Below, piece after piece: positions 6,451-14,127 of a DNA stretch of 17,691 nt. A program made the position numbers and the translations under genes. This DNA is from Actinomycetes bacterium (GTDB lineage: Bacteria > Actinomycetota > Coriobacteriia > WRKU01 > WQUG01). The notes under the pieces were generated by a model. It saw only the letters and a program-made list of their open reading frames with translations. It had not been told where the DNA came from and made no database searches. The number at the start of each line of letters is the position of its first letter. Position 1 is the first letter of the stretch. The stretch lies in NCBI GenBank assembly GCA_009785855.1, contig WQUG01000001.1, forward strand, positions 1 to 17,691, given 5' to 3'.

Positions 6451-7176
6451 TCAGAGGCGTAGCCCCGCGATCATCTGGATCAGTACCGGCCCCATCAACA
6501 GGATCAACACCGCCGGCAACACACACAGGCCCAAAGGGATCAACAGTTTGACGGGCGCGCGCGCGATGCGCTCCTCGAACTTCAGCTTCTGATAACGACG
6601 CAGCTCGAAGCTCAAGGTCGAGAAGGTCACAGAGAGCGGGGCGCCCAGAAGCAGCGCCTCGCTGACCACCGCACAGAACCGCATCACCGCTTCATCCGGC
6701 GCCCGCTCACAGAGCTCCTGGAACGCTTTCCGGCGACTGCTTAAACCCAGCTGGTAGCGGTGCTGGGCCAGGGCGAACTCACGGGCGACCGGTGTGTCGA
6801 AGTGCCCGACGTAGGCGCTCAGCGCTCCGTCGAAGGAAAGACCCGCCTGCAGACCCAGGATCATGATGTCGATCATGTCAGGCAGATCATGCGCACAAGC
6901 CGCGGCGTGGCGATCGAGACGACGCCCGTCGCGCCAGGTGAACAGAGGGGGCAAGAGACGTCGCAGCGAAGCGAAGAGCGGATCTGACACCTTAGGCAAC
7001 AGCGTCCGCAGCGAAGGGCTGCGAAGCTCAACGCCGAGTTCAAGCGCGCGCGTGCGCGTCAAGCGCGCGTGTCGCCGCTGGTGATCGAGCACGAGCCAGA
7101 CGACCCACCCGAAGCTTGTCGCCCCGATAAGAAGCGCGCCTGCGGCAAGACAGAGTTGAAGGGCATCAAAGCTCAA
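6451..7176 (-). CDS. tadC: TadC-like pilus platform protein (GspF/T2SF domain)
   Basis: This is a 241-residue membrane protein. There is an N-terminal membrane helix (about 9-30), a T2SF cytoplasmic domain with 'DLPDMIDIMILGLQAGLSFDGAL' and 'ELCERAPDEAVMRF', and two C-terminal helices near 'VKLLIPLGLCVLPAVLILLMGPVLI'. TadC pairs with TadB to form the inner-membrane platform on which the TadA ATPase works. The start lies 11 nt inside the end of tadB. Confidence 0.88.
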   Translation of the reverse strand: MSFDALQLCLAAGALLIGATSFGWVVWLVLDHQRRHARLTRTRALELGVELRSPSLRTLLPKVSDPLFASLRRLLPPLFTWRDGRRLDRHAAACAHDLPDMIDIMILGLQAGLSFDGALSAYVGHFDTPVAREFALAQHRYQLGLSSRRKAFQELCERAPDEAVMRFCAVVSEALLLGAPLSVTFSTLSFELRRYQKLKFEERIARAPVKLLIPLGLCVLPAVLILLMGPVLIQMIAGLRL

Positions 7177-7918
7177 TGTTGACCACCCTCCTGACGCCGA
7201 TTGTTCCGATGACGAGCAACACGGCCGCCAGTGCGGCCAACGAGAGGCCCAGCCCTGAGGCGAGGAACGACCCGAGATAATCCGGCATCACGAGCGCCAT
7301 GACGCCAACGAGCCCCAGAGGGATCGCGATGACCAGACGCACCGACATCCTTCCCTGGGCGGTCTGAGCGCGCAGCGAGCGCAGCATCTGCAAGGACTGT
7401 CGCTGCAGGCCGGCACTGCGCTCAAGAAGCTCGGCGATGTTGCCGCCGGTCTTTGAGGTGAGCTCCAGCGCCAGGGCCACCATGCGCAACTCCGGAAGGG
7501 GGACCTTCGCCTGGAAGCGCTCCAGACTCTCTCCGACGCTGAGCCCCAGTGACAGATCGACACTGAGCGAGTGCAGCAGCTCGGTCAGAGCAGCATCCGG
7601 CTGCTCTTCGACGCGCGCGATCGCCTGGCGCAAAGAGAGTCCGGCGCGCAAGGTCTGGGCCAGCTGATCGAGCAGATCGGGCAGAGCCGCGCGCATCCTT
7701 TCGACCTCACGAGGTCGGCGCAGGCGCCGGATCACCCGGCCCAGCACAGCGCAGGTCCGCGACATCCCCAAGGGGGGGACCGCAGCCCCGGCTACCGCGC
7801 TCTGCGCCCTGCGGAAACGCAGGAGACGATCCGCAGAGGCCAGGATCATCCGTGCCAGCAGATAGGTCGCGATCCCCGCGACCACCGAGGCAACAAGCAG
7901 TCCCGCGCGCCCGGCCAT
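7166..7918 (-). CDS. tadB: TadB-like pilus platform protein (GspF/T2SF domain)
   Basis: This is a 250-residue membrane protein from Met-Ala-Gly-Arg at 7918. That ATG shares one base with the cpaF/tadA stop (TGATG) and has GGAAGG upstream; a Met 8 codons earlier has its purine stretch too close. An N-terminal helix is followed by the T2SF domain, with 'LDQLAQTLRAGLSLRQAI', 'MVALALELTSKTGGNIAELLER' and 'EGRMSVRL'-type coupling motifs (here 'AQGRMSVRLVIAIPLGL'), and C-terminal membrane helices. It is the partner of TadC in the pilus platform. Confidence 0.88.
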   Translation of the reverse strand: MAGRAGLLVASVVAGIATYLLARMILASADRLLRFRRAQSAVAGAAVPPLGMSRTCAVLGRVIRRLRRPREVERMRAALPDLLDQLAQTLRAGLSLRQAIARVEEQPDAALTELLHSLSVDLSLGLSVGESLERFQAKVPLPELRMVALALELTSKTGGNIAELLERSAGLQRQSLQMLRSLRAQTAQGRMSVRLVIAIPLGLVGVMALVMPDYLGSFLASGLGLSLAALAAVLLVIGTIGVRRVVNIEL

Positions 7919-9237
7919 CAGTGGGCTTCCTTCCGGGCGCATGCCTCCCAGTCCTTCACAGCTCGCTTCGGCGCGACGCCCCGGGAGATGACCCGCTCAA
8001 GAAAGCGGGGGGTCTCCTCGAAGATCCAGCTCCCCTGCGGACGGCCGTCGGCGCTGACACCGGCCTGCTCGAAGCGGATGATACGCCGCAAGCTGACCTC
8101 AGAGCCCTGCAGACCGGCGACCTCGCAGAGCTCCAGGACCTGCCGTCTGCCCCCGGAGACACGCCCCAGATGGATGATCAGGTCGATCGCAGAGGCTATC
8201 TGTGTCTGGACCGCAGCCAGGGGCAAGGGCGTCGCGTAACCGACCATCGTGACCAGGCGGGAGATGACCTCGCGCGGCGTGTTCGCATGCAGGGTCGTCA
8301 GCGATCCATCATGGCCCGTCGTCATCGCCTGCAGCATCTCGAGCGCCTCGTCTCCGCGCACCTCGCCGACGATGATGCGATCGGGACGCATGCGCAGACT
8401 GTTGATGACCAGGTCCCGGATCGTGATAGCCCCCGCCCCCTCCAGATTCGCCGGGCGCGCCTCAAGGCGCACGACATGGGGATGGTGGCTGAAGCTCAGC
8501 TCCGCGCTGTCCTCGATCGTGATGATACGCTCACCACTGGGGATGACCAGCGAGAGTGCGTTCAAGAACGTGGTCTTGCCGCTGCCCGTCCCGCCACTGA
8601 CCGCGATGTTGCAGCGTGCCAGGACCGCCCATTGCAGAAGAGCGATCAGGAATGGCGGCAATGAGCCTTCAGCGACCAGCTCCTCCAGCGTGTAGACGCG
8701 GTCGCGGAACTTGCGGATCGTCAACAGCGGCCCGTCAAGGGACAGCGGAGGGATGACCGCGTTGACCCGGTGTCCCGTTGAAAGCCGCCCGTTGACCAGA
8801 GGGTTCTGCTCGTCGATCCGGCGCCCCAACGGCGCGATGATGCGCTCGATCACAGCCCTGACCTGCTCGTCATCATCGAAACGGATCTGAGCGCGATAGA
8901 GCTTCCCCTCGCGTTCGAAGAAGACCCTGTCGGCGCCGTTGACCATGATCTCGGTGACACTCCTGTCCCGCAGCAGACCGTCAAGCGGCCCCAGGCCCAT
9001 CAACTCAGCCAGAGCCTCATCGATGATAGCCTCCCGCTCATCGGCGTCCAGACCATAGCGGTCCTGGGCGTTGACCGCGCTGCGGAGCCGGTCGGACAGC
9101 TCCTTGCGGGCAAGCTCGCCATCCTGCTCGATGAGCTTGGCGACCTGGGTCGGAGGAAGCTCCTCGTAGAGCAGTCCCTTCACGTTCTGGCGCAGCCGCT
9201 GGGCCACCGAAGGCTGCCGGCGAGCGGTATCGATCAT
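7918..9237 (-). CDS. tadA: TadA/CpaF secretion ATPase
   Basis: This is a 439-residue cytoplasmic ATPase of the GspE/PilB superfamily, CpaF branch. The N-terminal domain is followed by 'LGPLDGLLRDRSVTEIMVNG' (82-101), the Walker A 'GGTGSGKT' at 215-222, an Asp box 'IITIEDSAEL' (238-247), the Walker B region 'RIIVGEVRG' (287-295) and the His box 'TGHDGSLTTLHANTPRE' (307-323). It powers assembly of Flp pilin subunits. The start overlaps the tadZ stop as ATGA. All motifs needed for ATP hydrolysis are intact. Confidence 0.95.
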   Translation of the reverse strand: MIDTARRQPSVAQRLRQNVKGLLYEELPPTQVAKLIEQDGELARKELSDRLRSAVNAQDRYGLDADEREAIIDEALAELMGLGPLDGLLRDRSVTEIMVNGADRVFFEREGKLYRAQIRFDDDEQVRAVIERIIAPLGRRIDEQNPLVNGRLSTGHRVNAVIPPLSLDGPLLTIRKFRDRVYTLEELVAEGSLPPFLIALLQWAVLARCNIAVSGGTGSGKTTFLNALSLVIPSGERIITIEDSAELSFSHHPHVVRLEARPANLEGAGAITIRDLVINSLRMRPDRIIVGEVRGDEALEMLQAMTTGHDGSLTTLHANTPREVISRLVTMVGYATPLPLAAVQTQIASAIDLIIHLGRVSGGRRQVLELCEVAGLQGSEVSLRRIIRFEQAGVSADGRPQGSWIFEETPRFLERVISRGVAPKRAVKDWEACARKEAH

Positions 9238-10466
9238 CGCAGGAACCTGCCTTTCGACTCGCGACGCAGCGTACTGCGCATATGGGGCAGGGAGTTAAGA
9301 GACAGGCCCGTGGACAGCGCGATGTCCTCAAGAAGCAGGGCGACCTGGGCGGCCAGTGCGCTGCGGCCGCCCCCCAGGACCTCATCGAAGCCGCCTCGGT
9401 CCAGGGCCTGCGCGGTCCGCAGCCCCCCGTCATCGAGAAAGCGCAGAGCGCTTTGCCCCAGAAGACCAGCGATCTCATCGAGGGAAGGATGATATCCGTT
9501 GCTGCGATGGGCGCGCTCGACCACATACGAGAAGCGGGCGGACGGGATGCCGGAGCGCGTACAGAGATCACGCATCCGCAGGGTCGCCCGGGCGCCCACG
9601 AGGGTCTGGTCGAGCAGACAGAGGGCGCGGTCTGCCCGATCAAGCAACTCCAACTGGGACAGGGCATGGAAGGCCCCCGTGTTCACGACCACCAGCTCAT
9701 GTTCGCCGGACAGCGCAGTGAGCAGCATCCGGGACCGCCCGGCTATCACCTCAGCCTGCTCCGGGACCGGCGACGGCGCATAGAGGCTGACTCCCTCTGC
9801 GACCGCAACGCTGAACCCGCGGCAGGACTTCCCCGGACTCGACAGCGTCTCTGCCAGATCGGCCAGCGTGTGTTCCGGCGCCACATCGAACAGGAATCCG
9901 AGGTCCCCGAACTGCAGATCGAAGTCGACCAACGCGACATCGAGATCGGCCTGTCCCGCCACCAGCGCGAACAGCGCTGATACCGTCGACTTACCACAGC
10001 CTCCCCGCGCAGAGCTCACCACGACGATGGGCCCCTGATGGATCTTGTCCTCCGGGGTCCCCCGATGAGCACCGTTGCCCTCGGCCTGGGCCACCGGGGC
10101 CAGGCGTCTCAAGAGGTCGCTCAGCTCCGATCCGGTCGCAGCCGGCGGCAGGGTCGCCCGTGCTCCTGCCAGCATCGCGCGTGACACCAGATCCGAGCTG
10201 GGATCGTCTGCCAGAAGGATGCAGGCGATCTGCGGGTGCTCCCGACGCAAGGCGTCGACCAGGTTCAGGGGCGACAGGTCCGACAGAGCCGAATCGACCA
10301 GGACCACACAGGCATCGCCCTGCTCATGATAGGACAGGGCTTTCAGACACTCTTCTCCGGTCGCAAAGGTCTGGACGACCCGCGCCAGCGTATCCTGCGC
10401 CGTCCGACTCAGGTCGAAGCTGCAGAGAGGATCCGAACTCACCAGGGCCAGGGTGTCGAGCATCAT
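9234..10466 (-). CDS. tadZ: TadZ/CpaE pilus localisation protein (receiver-like plus ParA/MinD-like ATPase)
   Basis: This is a 410-residue protein. The start at 10466 was chosen because the ATG overlaps the cpaB stop (ATGA) and AGAAGGGA lies just upstream; the 33-codon N-terminal extension would read through cpaB. Residues 1-125 form a receiver-like domain. The ATPase part begins 'GPIVVVSSARGGCGKSTVSA' (deviant Walker A at about 153-161, with Arg in place of the usual first Lys) and continues 'VALVDFDLQFGDLGFLFD' (switch). TadZ/CpaE proteins place the pilus machine at the pole and recruit TadA. Confidence 0.9.
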   Translation of the reverse strand: MMLDTLALVSSDPLCSFDLSRTAQDTLARVVQTFATGEECLKALSYHEQGDACVVLVDSALSDLSPLNLVDALRREHPQIACILLADDPSSDLVSRAMLAGARATLPPAATGSELSDLLRRLAPVAQAEGNGAHRGTPEDKIHQGPIVVVSSARGGCGKSTVSALFALVAGQADLDVALVDFDLQFGDLGFLFDVAPEHTLADLAETLSSPGKSCRGFSVAVAEGVSLYAPSPVPEQAEVIAGRSRMLLTALSGEHELVVVNTGAFHALSQLELLDRADRALCLLDQTLVGARATLRMRDLCTRSGIPSARFSYVVERAHRSNGYHPSLDEIAGLLGQSALRFLDDGGLRTAQALDRGGFDEVLGGGRSALAAQVALLLEDIALSTGLSLNSLPHMRSTLRRESKGRFLR

Positions 10467-11155
10467 CGTTGTCCCTTCTGCTCCAGGACCAACCAGAGTT
10501 TCCCTGTCTGCGCCGACGAGAGTATCTGGGCCGCCACGCGGGTCGGCACGGCAAGGGTGACCCAACTGATGTCAGAGCTCATACCCGTCCCGAGCAAGCT
10601 GGTCCCGGAGGACTTCCCGGCGTCGCTGCGCGCGATCTTGCTGGATGACAGCACTTCGATGTCGGTTGCCAGCGCTGTGACGACCCCGCTGCTGCCGGTA
10701 CCCATGAGGGTGACCCGCATCCCCTCGGAGACCTCGCCCCCCAGCGCATGGACGGCATCGGTCGCGATCGTGACCGCGCTGAGCCCCGCAGCCAGAGAGT
10801 CCAGCCGCTTGACTTGCGCCGCGACCCTTTTTCGCACCAGCGGTTCACCCTGAGCGACCCAGGCAGTGATCCGCTTCCCGGTGATCGAGCCCCGGTCACG
10901 CTCCAGCAGCGCTCCCTTCGGGATCAGCATCACCGGCCACGACTGTGTCTTCAGATCCCCGCCTCCCAGCAGAGTCCCCGGTTCCAGGTCCTTACGCGCG
11001 ACCAGTATCTGTGCCGTCATCGACCCATAACGCCTGAGCAGGGCGCGCTGCTGACGCTCGGCCGCAGTCGCGCTTCGCTGCAGAAAGACCCCTATGAGCA
11101 GTGCGGCGATGGTCGCGCTCACCACCGCGATCACTATCCTCTGACGATCTGACAT
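10463..11155 (-). CDS. cpaB: CpaB/RcpC-like pilus assembly protein (SAF domain)
   Basis: This is a 230-residue protein with one N-terminal membrane helix (about 7-25) and then a SAF domain: 'AQILVARKDLEPGTLLGGGDL' to 'ITAWVAQGEPLVRKRV' (about 47-111). A further extracytoplasmic part ends 'WVTLAVPTRVAAQILSSAQTGKLWLVL'. CpaB/RcpC is the envelope-spanning component of Tad systems; in a monoderm it would anchor on the outer face of the membrane. AAGGAG lies 8 nt before the ATG. This is the first gene of the twelve-gene operon. No convincing -10/-35 pair was found in the short gap upstream. Confidence 0.9.
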   Translation of the reverse strand: MSDRQRIVIAVVSATIAALLIGVFLQRSATAAERQQRALLRRYGSMTAQILVARKDLEPGTLLGGGDLKTQSWPVMLIPKGALLERDRGSITGKRITAWVAQGEPLVRKRVAAQVKRLDSLAAGLSAVTIATDAVHALGGEVSEGMRVTLMGTGSSGVVTALATDIEVLSSSKIARSDAGKSSGTSLLGTGMSSDISWVTLAVPTRVAAQILSSAQTGKLWLVLEQKGQR

Positions 11156-11297
11156 CGCTCGATCTCCTTTCGACGCATCACAGCATAACCGGGAGCCCTT
11201 AAAGCGCTCTTAACGCTCTTTGACACCGCGCCCGCAGGCGAAGAGGTGTAGCATGAAACAAGAGGTCAGCGCGTCGAAAAACAGATATGGAGAAGAT

Positions 11298-11840
11298 ATG
11301 CAGGAGGTTTTCCACCGGAGGTTCTCCACAGAGCTGGGGGTGATCGAGCTGAGCGCGTCCAGCGCCGCCCTCGTCGGCCTGGAGTTCCGCGAGACCGGGA
11401 CGCCAGCCTGCGACAGGGGGTCAGGGACCGTGTCGCACGGGACCGTGTCGCACTCCCCGGCTCTCGCTCTCCTCGATTGTGCCGAAACCCAGGTCCGCGC
11501 CTATCTGTCAGGAAGACTCCGTGACTTCGACCTGCCCCTTGACCTCAGCGCGGGGACCGACTTCCAGCAGGAAGTCTGGCAGGGGCTCATGACCATCGGC
11601 TACGGTCAGACGCTCAGTTACCGGGAGCTTGCCGAGGCCATCGGCCATCCCCACGCAGCACGCGCGGTCGGGGGCGCCAACCACGCCAATCCGATCCCGC
11701 TCATCGTGCCCTGCCACCGCGTGATCGCGGCGGATGGCTCGCTGGGGGGATACGGCGGGGGTTTATGGCGTAAGCGGTGGTTGCTGAGGCGGGAGGGCGC
11801 CCACTACCGCCAGCCCCTCGATCGGATGCTCCGCGCGTAG
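11298..11840 (+). CDS. ogt: Methylated-DNA-protein cysteine methyltransferase (MGMT/Ogt type)
   Basis: This is a 180-residue protein from ATG 11298, which has GGAG 5 nt upstream and starts where the family normally does ('MQEVFHRRFSTELGVIEL'). An in-frame ATG at 11253 (AGAGG 6 nt upstream) and a TTG at 11220 are alternatives. The active site 'IPLIVPCHRVIAADGSLGGYGGGLWRKRWLLRREG' has the acceptor Cys in PCHR (138-141). It repairs O6-alkylguanine by transferring the alkyl group to Cys139 in a suicide reaction. Residues 43-52 are a duplicated GTVSH unit from a 15-bp tandem repeat. The last 78 nt overlap the convergent DUF975 gene. Confidence 0.93.
   Translation: MQEVFHRRFSTELGVIELSASSAALVGLEFRETGTPACDRGSGTVSHGTVSHSPALALLDCAETQVRAYLSGRLRDFDLPLDLSAGTDFQQEVWQGLMTIGYGQTLSYRELAEAIGHPHAARAVGGANHANPIPLIVPCHRVIAADGSLGGYGGGLWRKRWLLRREGAHYRQPLDRMLRA
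11424..11453. repeat. Perfect 15-bp tandem duplication inside the methyltransferase gene
   Basis: GGGACCGTGTCGCAC occurs twice back to back (11424-11438 and 11439-11453). It is in frame and encodes GTVSH twice in the loop between the N-terminal strand domain and the catalytic domain. Unit length is a multiple of three, so gain or loss of a copy would not break the gene. Confidence 0.9.
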
Positions 11841-12584
11841 ATCGCGGTAGAACTGGACGCGCGTCAGTTCCAGATAGGGTAAGAAGTAGAGGCCCACGAT
11901 GTTCAGTTTGAAGGAGGCGACCGTCAGCGATTGCAGAACGAACCACAAGATGAAGCTCAGATCGAGAACGAACAACTCCCACTTATGGCCCTTCATCAGC
12001 TGGCCGGACAGCCGTAACGCCTGATTGATCCCCAGCTCAGGGTCCTCAAGCATCAGGTAGACCGCCTGACGATAGCGATAAGCCGCGATGAGACCCGGTA
12101 TGAAGAAGAGCAGCGTCCAGAGGTAGATCCGCAAGAACGTCATAAGATAGAGCCCGAGCCAGCGTCCGAAGCGCTTGAGGGGCTCGAGGGACTCTTTGAC
12201 CTTCAGTTCAGACGCTCCCGCGCTTGCCCGCAGCGCGACATGACTCAAACCCACGTGCAGGACCATCACTCCCAGCATCAGGAACAAGGTGAGCCACATC
12301 AGATAGGTCGAGGTCGCCGCCGTGTCCCCGCCGAAATAGACCCGCATCCAACCATCGGATATCTGGCGTAGCAACTGGGGATTCGACGCATCCCTCATCG
12401 TCAGCTGGGAGGTCCTGGTCGCCAGATCCTGGATCTCCTGGGTCGACGGCAGACTGCTGAGGTAGCTGGGCAACGAAACGAGGAAGCTCGCCACGACCAG
12501 GATGGCCCCGATCGCCATGAACACACTGCTGAAGCGGGCGAAGTTCTGCTTCGCCATTGTCTTCATCTCACTGCGAGACCTCAT
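11763..12584 (-). CDS. DUF975 family integral membrane protein
   Basis: This is a 273-residue protein from ATG 12584, chosen because AAAGGG sits 6 nt before it; a Met two codons earlier has no spacing for that site. The N-terminus 'RSRSEMKTMAKQNF' precedes a first membrane helix. Helices follow near 'TYLMWLTLFLMLGVMVLHVGL', 'YLWTLLFFIPGLIAAYRYRQAVYLM' and 'FVLDLSFILWFVLQSLTVASF'. The motif 'ALRLSGQLMKGHKWELFVLDLSF' and C-terminal 'YLELTRVQFYRDLR' are typical of DUF975, a family of unknown function. The 3' end overlaps ogt by 78 nt. It lies 38 nt downstream of tRNA-Asp on the same strand. Confidence 0.85.
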   Translation of the reverse strand: MRSRSEMKTMAKQNFARFSSVFMAIGAILVVASFLVSLPSYLSSLPSTQEIQDLATRTSQLTMRDASNPQLLRQISDGWMRVYFGGDTAATSTYLMWLTLFLMLGVMVLHVGLSHVALRASAGASELKVKESLEPLKRFGRWLGLYLMTFLRIYLWTLLFFIPGLIAAYRYRQAVYLMLEDPELGINQALRLSGQLMKGHKWELFVLDLSFILWFVLQSLTVASFKLNIVGLYFLPYLELTRVQFYRDLRAEHPIEGLAVVGALPPQQPPLTP

Positions 12585-12622
12585 CAGCATCCCTTTCGTT
12601 TGAGCAACTGTCGCTGGGAGGA

Positions 12623-12699
12623 TGGCGGGAGTAACGAGACTTGAACTCGCGACCTCTGGCTTGACAGGCCAGCGCTCTAACCAGCTGAGCTATACCCCC
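12623..12699 (-). tRNA. tRNA-Asp (anticodon GUC)
   Basis: On the minus strand the gene folds as a 77-nt cloverleaf. The acceptor is GGGGGTA/TACTCCC with one G-U pair. The D arm is GCTC...GAGC, and the anticodon stem CTGGC/GCCAG surrounds loop CTGTCAA with anticodon GTC. The T arm contains TTCAAGT. Discriminator G, expected for Asp, is followed by an encoded CCA. Confidence 0.95.
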
Positions 12700-12711
12700 G
12701 CATACGCGGAA

Positions 12712-12727
12712 CGCTGCAGATGCAGCG
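12712..12727. other. Perfect 16-bp inverted repeat between tRNA-Asp and the radical SAM gene
   Basis: CGCTGCA (12712-12718) and TGCAGCG (12721-12727) flank two bases. It lies 34 nt downstream of the radical SAM stop and 12 nt upstream of the tRNA-Asp start on the minus strand. The loop is tight and no U-run follows, so it is either a weak transcript end or a protein site. Confidence 0.35.
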
Positions 12728-12761
12728 GACTTACGATACTACCCGTTTTGACCGATGCTGT

Positions 12762-13976
12762 CTAGTGGCCGCAGATGGTCTTGCAGGGAGCCGCTCCCGC
12801 AGCCGCTCCCGCCGCCGCTCCCGCAGCCGCCAGGTCAACGTCGCGCTCGCCTTCCGCCTTGTTCAGGATGCAGCTGAAGTCCTCCGAGTGGGGGTTGCCG
12901 CCGTTCTCGGCGCCGGTACGCATCCAGGCCTTGACGCGACAACCGCGGCAGATATGCGTGTAGGCGCAGACCTCCGGAGCGCACTGCCCCTCGCTCGGCT
13001 GCTCGTCAAGAGCACGCAGCAGCTTGACCGCGTCCTCGATACTCATGTCGCGGATGTTTCCGACCGTCCACTCCTGGCTGAACTGGCAGGGCATGATGTC
13101 GCCTGCGCTGTTGATGGCCATGTGCCCCTGCCCTACCGGGCAGGCAGAGAAGAGCGACAGGCGCTCGAGCCCCTTGCTCACATCCACGCCACGCTCGATG
13201 AACTTCTCGGCGATGTAGGGGATGGTCGAGGGGATCGCCCCGATGTCGTATTCCATATGGCTGTCGGGGTCGAGCATGTCGTCGACGATGAAGTCGCAGA
13301 GCTCGCGCCACTGCTCCTTGGTGATACGCAGCGCCTCTTCGCCCTCGCTGCGGCCGCTCGTGATCAGGTCGCAGATGTAGAAGATGCCGACGCCCTCGTC
13401 CTTGGCGATCTGGATCATATCGAAGATGAAGGGCCAGTTGCCCACCGTGATGGCCGTCTTGAGCACGACGCCGATGTCGTGAGCGCGCAGCGTGCGCACC
13501 GCGGCCATGACCTTGTCGTAGGTACCGGGGACACGCGTCAACTCGTCGTGATACTCGCGCGTGCCGTAGAGCGAGGTCGCGATCCACTTGACGCCGTTGT
13601 CCTTGAGGCGCTGTGCGTTGTCCTCGGTCACCAGCGTGCAGTTGGTCGAGATGGTCGGCTTGATGCCGCATTCGTGGACGCGCTCCAGGATCTCCCAGAA
13701 GTTCGGACGCAGCATGGGCTCGCCGCCAGAGATGAAGACGACCGGACAGCCCGCCTCGTGCATGCGGTCGACCAGCTGGATCGTCTCTTCGTCGCTGAGT
13801 TGGTCAGGCAGGATGTGCGCGTCGGCGGCCATGTAGCAGTGGCTGCATTTGAGGTTGCAGCGGTTCGTGATGTTCCAGATGAGCGACGAGGGGTGACCGG
13901 CCTTCTTCGCGGCCTGTGCCTTGGCCTCGCTTTCAGAAGCGGCTCCGGTGAAGAACAACGAGCGTACGTGCGCCAT
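12762..13976 (-). CDS. Radical SAM/SPASM domain protein with Ala/Gly-repeat, Cys-ended tail
   Basis: This is a 404-residue protein. The start at 13976 has GGGAGG 8 nt upstream. The radical SAM cluster is C40-x3-C44-x2-C47 in 'NRCNLKCSHCYMA', with 'SGGEP' at 83-87. The C-terminal SPASM domain has C279, C297, C332, C337, C343, C346 and C369, ligands for auxiliary [4Fe-4S] clusters. Such proteins modify peptides (RiPP or enzyme maturation) or tetrapyrroles; the spacing resembles both the NirJ/Ahb and the peptide-maturase groups, and I cannot choose. Residues 383-397 are an AAAG-type repeat, and the tail then ends Cys398-x3-Cys402-Gly-His. No separate substrate peptide gene was found beside it. 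It is divergent from degV. Confidence 0.85.
   Translation of the reverse strand: MAHVRSLFFTGAASESEAKAQAAKKAGHPSSLIWNITNRCNLKCSHCYMAADAHILPDQLSDEETIQLVDRMHEAGCPVVFISGGEPMLRPNFWEILERVHECGIKPTISTNCTLVTEDNAQRLKDNGVKWIATSLYGTREYHDELTRVPGTYDKVMAAVRTLRAHDIGVVLKTAITVGNWPFIFDMIQIAKDEGVGIFYICDLITSGRSEGEEALRITKEQWRELCDFIVDDMLDPDSHMEYDIGAIPSTIPYIAEKFIERGVDVSKGLERLSLFSACPVGQGHMAINSAGDIMPCQFSQEWTVGNIRDMSIEDAVKLLRALDEQPSEGQCAPEVCAYTHICRGCRVKAWMRTGAENGGNPHSEDFSCILNKAEGERDVDLAAAGAAAGAAAGAAPCKTICGH
12790..12831. repeat. 12-bp tandem repeat encoding the tail of the radical SAM protein
   Basis: The unit GCCGCTCCCGC(A/C) occurs three times in full (12790-12825), and a fourth begins. Read on the minus strand it encodes Ala-Ala-Gly-Ala repeats. 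The unit is a multiple of three, so copy-number change keeps the frame. Confidence 0.85.
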
Positions 13977-14050
13977 GGGTAAAGCCTCCCAACTCATCAG
14001 TGATATCAGCGTATCCAGTGTAACGACGCCGGTACGGCGGTCCAGACCAT

Positions 14051-14080
14051 GTAACAACTGTTGTGCCGCGCGAGTATAGT
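14051..14080 (+). promoter_or_regulatory. Probable degV-purB promoter with overlapping palindrome
   Basis: A -10-like TATAGT lies at 14075-14080 and a -35-like GTAACA at 14051-14056, with 18-nt spacing. An odd palindrome ACAAC-T-GTTGT (14054-14064) overlaps the -35 and the spacer, a place where a repressor would interfere. The leader of about 40 nt contains a 6-bp hairpin (AGGGCT/AGCCCT, 14090-14108) before the ribosome binding site. Confidence 0.45.
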
Positions 14081-14127
14081 ATGCTGTAGAGGGCTGGGAA
14101 GTAGCCCTACGAACAGAAGGAGGATCT

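Noticed and set aside
10467..10565. A 33-codon longer N-terminus for TadZ
   Set aside because: It would be read through the end of cpaB, and the extra residues lack any fold; the ATG at 10466 has a ribosome binding site and the ATGA overlap.
11220..11254. TTGACA at 11220 with TAGCAT at 11249 as a promoter for ogt
   Set aside because: The -35 element is perfect but the spacing to the nearest -10-like sequence is 23 nt, too long for a standard promoter, and at 17 nt there is only GAGGTG.
12790..12831. Phase-variable tract in the radical SAM gene
   Set aside because: The repeat unit is 12 bp, so changes in copy number keep the reading frame and cannot switch the gene off.
12720..13982. A 420-residue plus-strand open frame opposite the radical SAM gene
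   Set aside because: It is rich in Arg, Ala, Asp and Val with no recognisable motif and mirrors the coding frame of a clear radical SAM/SPASM gene; this is the usual antisense shadow in GC-rich DNA.
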